Shown: positions 63,113 through 64,000 of the stretch, piece after piece
Numbering within the stretch: the first letter of the stretch is position 1
How the letters are laid out: every line of letters starts with the position of its first letter
Source of the DNA: JBMNCR01 sp049366695
GTDB taxonomy: Bacteria; Bacillota; Clostridia; Eubacteriales; Alkalibacteraceae
Assembly (NCBI GenBank): GCA_049366695.1
Contig: JBMNCR010000034.1
Span: forward strand, 124,001-188,000
Direction: 5' to 3'
Length of the DNA: 64,000 nucleotides
Made by a program: the position numbers and the translations under genes
Notes under the pieces: generated by a model
What the model was told of the DNA's origin: nothing
Databases searched by the model: none
What the model saw: the letters and a program-made list of their open reading frames with translations, nothing else

Positions 63113-63778
63113 TTATTTTCCAATAGGGCATGAACTTATACAAATACCACAAACTGATCCTCTTCCAATATGTTGGAAATTATTCTTCATATATTGACTG
63201 CAAGAATGTGCATTAACTAACATACTTCTTTCCATCCCTTGTGTCCAATTATTTCCTTCTATTGCCATTGCTGGACATGATATAACACATTTATTACAAT
63301 TAGCACATTTTCCCTCTTTAATGGGCATACCATAAGATAGCTTCATATCTGTTAATACAGTGCCTAATCTTACTCTAGGACCATATTTATGATGAATAAA
63401 TAAACCACTTTTTCCTATCCAACCCAAACCAGATAGAGTAGCTGCCGTTTTATGTTGAAAAATACCGCTATATGGTTTTTTATCTAGAGATTGAGAAGCA
63501 GGTATTGGTACAGCTTTATATCCTCCATCTTGTAGATACATCATTATCCTCAGTGTAACTTCATTGATATAGTAATTAACACTCCTGTAATGAGCAAAAT
63601 ATGTTTCTGAAGGTTTATCAACAATATCGTCAATTATTTGATCCGATAGCCTAACAACTACAGTAATTGCTGAGTTCAAATGCTTCCAATTATCATTGAG
63701 CTCACTGTGAATATTGCTAAATCCAATATCCTTTACTCCCAAATTTATTATATACTTTTTTATTTCATTTTCATTCAT
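63113..63778 (-). CDS. 4Fe-4S double-cluster protein, QueG/reductive-dehalogenase-like
   Basis: 221 residues. The N-terminal domain resembles epoxyqueuosine reductase without its full length (QueG is typically over 300 residues). The C-terminal ferredoxin-like clusters are CANCNKCVISCP (about residues 162-173) and CGICISSCP (about 211-219), and HKTAATLSGLGWIGKSGLFI (about 110-129) matches QueG-type proteins. It is probably a redox enzyme of unknown substrate, not QueG itself. An ATG at 63790 precedes the GGATGG site, so the ATG at 63778 is used. Confidence 0.8.
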   Translation of the reverse strand: MNENEIKKYIINLGVKDIGFSNIHSELNDNWKHLNSAITVVVRLSDQIIDDIVDKPSETYFAHYRSVNYYINEVTLRIMMYLQDGGYKAVPIPASQSLDKKPYSGIFQHKTAATLSGLGWIGKSGLFIHHKYGPRVRLGTVLTDMKLSYGMPIKEGKCANCNKCVISCPAMAIEGNNWTQGMERSMLVNAHSCSQYMKNNFQHIGRGSVCGICISSCPIGK

Positions 63779-63858
63779 AAAAAATACCATCCATTTATTA
63801 AATCTTATTATTAATTATTGTTTTTCTGTTATAATATTAATGAAAGTTGGTGTATTAA

Positions 63859-64000
63859 ATGTTATTTGACTCTGAAAACATACTGGAGAACAAACTAATT
63901 ATATTATATGCTTTAAATCATTTCAAGACTCCATTAACAAAAGAACAAATTACACAAATTGTATTAGAAAATATACAAATGAGTTATTTTGATATTCAAT
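63859..64000 (+). CDS. DUF4364 family protein, 3' end beyond window
   Basis: It opens at an ATG preceded by GGTG and remains open to the edge, with 47 codons visible. The N-terminus NKLIILYALNHFKTPLTKEQ (about residues 10-29), followed by ITQIVLENIQMSYFDIQ, matches the winged-helix-like start of clostridial DUF4364 proteins. It diverges from the QueG-like gene. Confidence 0.8.
   Translation, partial: MLFDSENILENKLIILYALNHFKTPLTKEQITQIVLENIQMSYFDIQ

Noticed and set aside
63113..63778. Calling this gene queG (epoxyqueuosine reductase)
   Set aside because: It is about 100 residues or more shorter than typical QueG and has no queuosine genes nearby, so only a family-level call is made.

Overview
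The window is AT-rich DNA (roughly 28-30% G+C by eye) from a low-GC, probably spore-forming anaerobic member of the Clostridia. The evidence is a PdaB-like sporulation deacetylase, a YteA-like DksA/TraR protein, a DUF4364 gene, pyruvate:ferredoxin oxidoreductase, DapH-type lysine synthesis, corrinoid-dependent methyl transfer and frequent GTG/TTG starts behind strong AGGAGG sites. I cannot name the genus. A 100-N scaffold gap lies in a tRNA cluster at 47810-47909.

Layout. 1-9135 is mostly housekeeping: a cut-off lipoprotein, DAHP synthase, a 7TM-PAS-GGDEF-HD-GYP c-di-GMP protein, TcdA, a stand-alone FMN glutamate-synthase-domain protein, a DksA/TraR protein and a hydantoinase/oxoprolinase-family protein. 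9264-18663 is a one-carbon locus: a glycine-betaine-type ABC transporter (binding protein, permease, CBS-containing ATPase), a MetH-activation-like protein, a corrinoid protein, two GntR/UTRA regulators, then a second corrinoid protein, a UroD-family methyltransferase, a 41-residue peptide and a 73-residue glycine-zipper membrane protein.

18751-30744 is a complete type I-B CRISPR-Cas locus, all leftward: WYL regulator, cas6, cas8b, cas7, cas5, cas3, cas4, cas1, cas2, leader, 23 repeats with 22 spacers, and a terminator. 30921-37747 is an accessory stretch with a second copy of the methyltransferase, micropeptide and membrane-protein cassette, a decayed corrinoid-protein relic, a corrinoid cap-domain-only gene, TetR and MerR regulators and small membrane proteins. 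38027-47194 carries GlnRS, PAS and XRE proteins, an unknown Asn-rich tail-anchored protein, NifJ and a HAD phosphatase. 47403-48709 is a tRNA cluster (Leu, Cys, Gly, gap, Phe, Asp, Val) with direct repeats and tRNA fragments. 48773-64000 holds Hsp33, a cold-shock protein, a methyltransferase, a lysine operon (riboswitch, asd, dapA, dapB, dapH, lysC) with a divergent M20 deacetylase, an SSB-like protein, a Mur-ligase-like protein, PdaB, DUF975, lipoate ligase, a QueG-like ferredoxin protein and a cut-off DUF4364 gene.

How it fits together. Methyl groups from an unidentified methylated compound, possibly imported by the betaine-type transporter, would be moved by UroD-family methyltransferases through corrinoid proteins. 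The least familiar observation is that the methyltransferase, a ~42-residue peptide, a 73-residue membrane protein and a near-identical terminator hairpin occur twice. One copy sits under a GntR-type operator candidate, the other under a tandem-dyad TetR-type operator candidate. The second copy retains only wreckage of its corrinoid partner.
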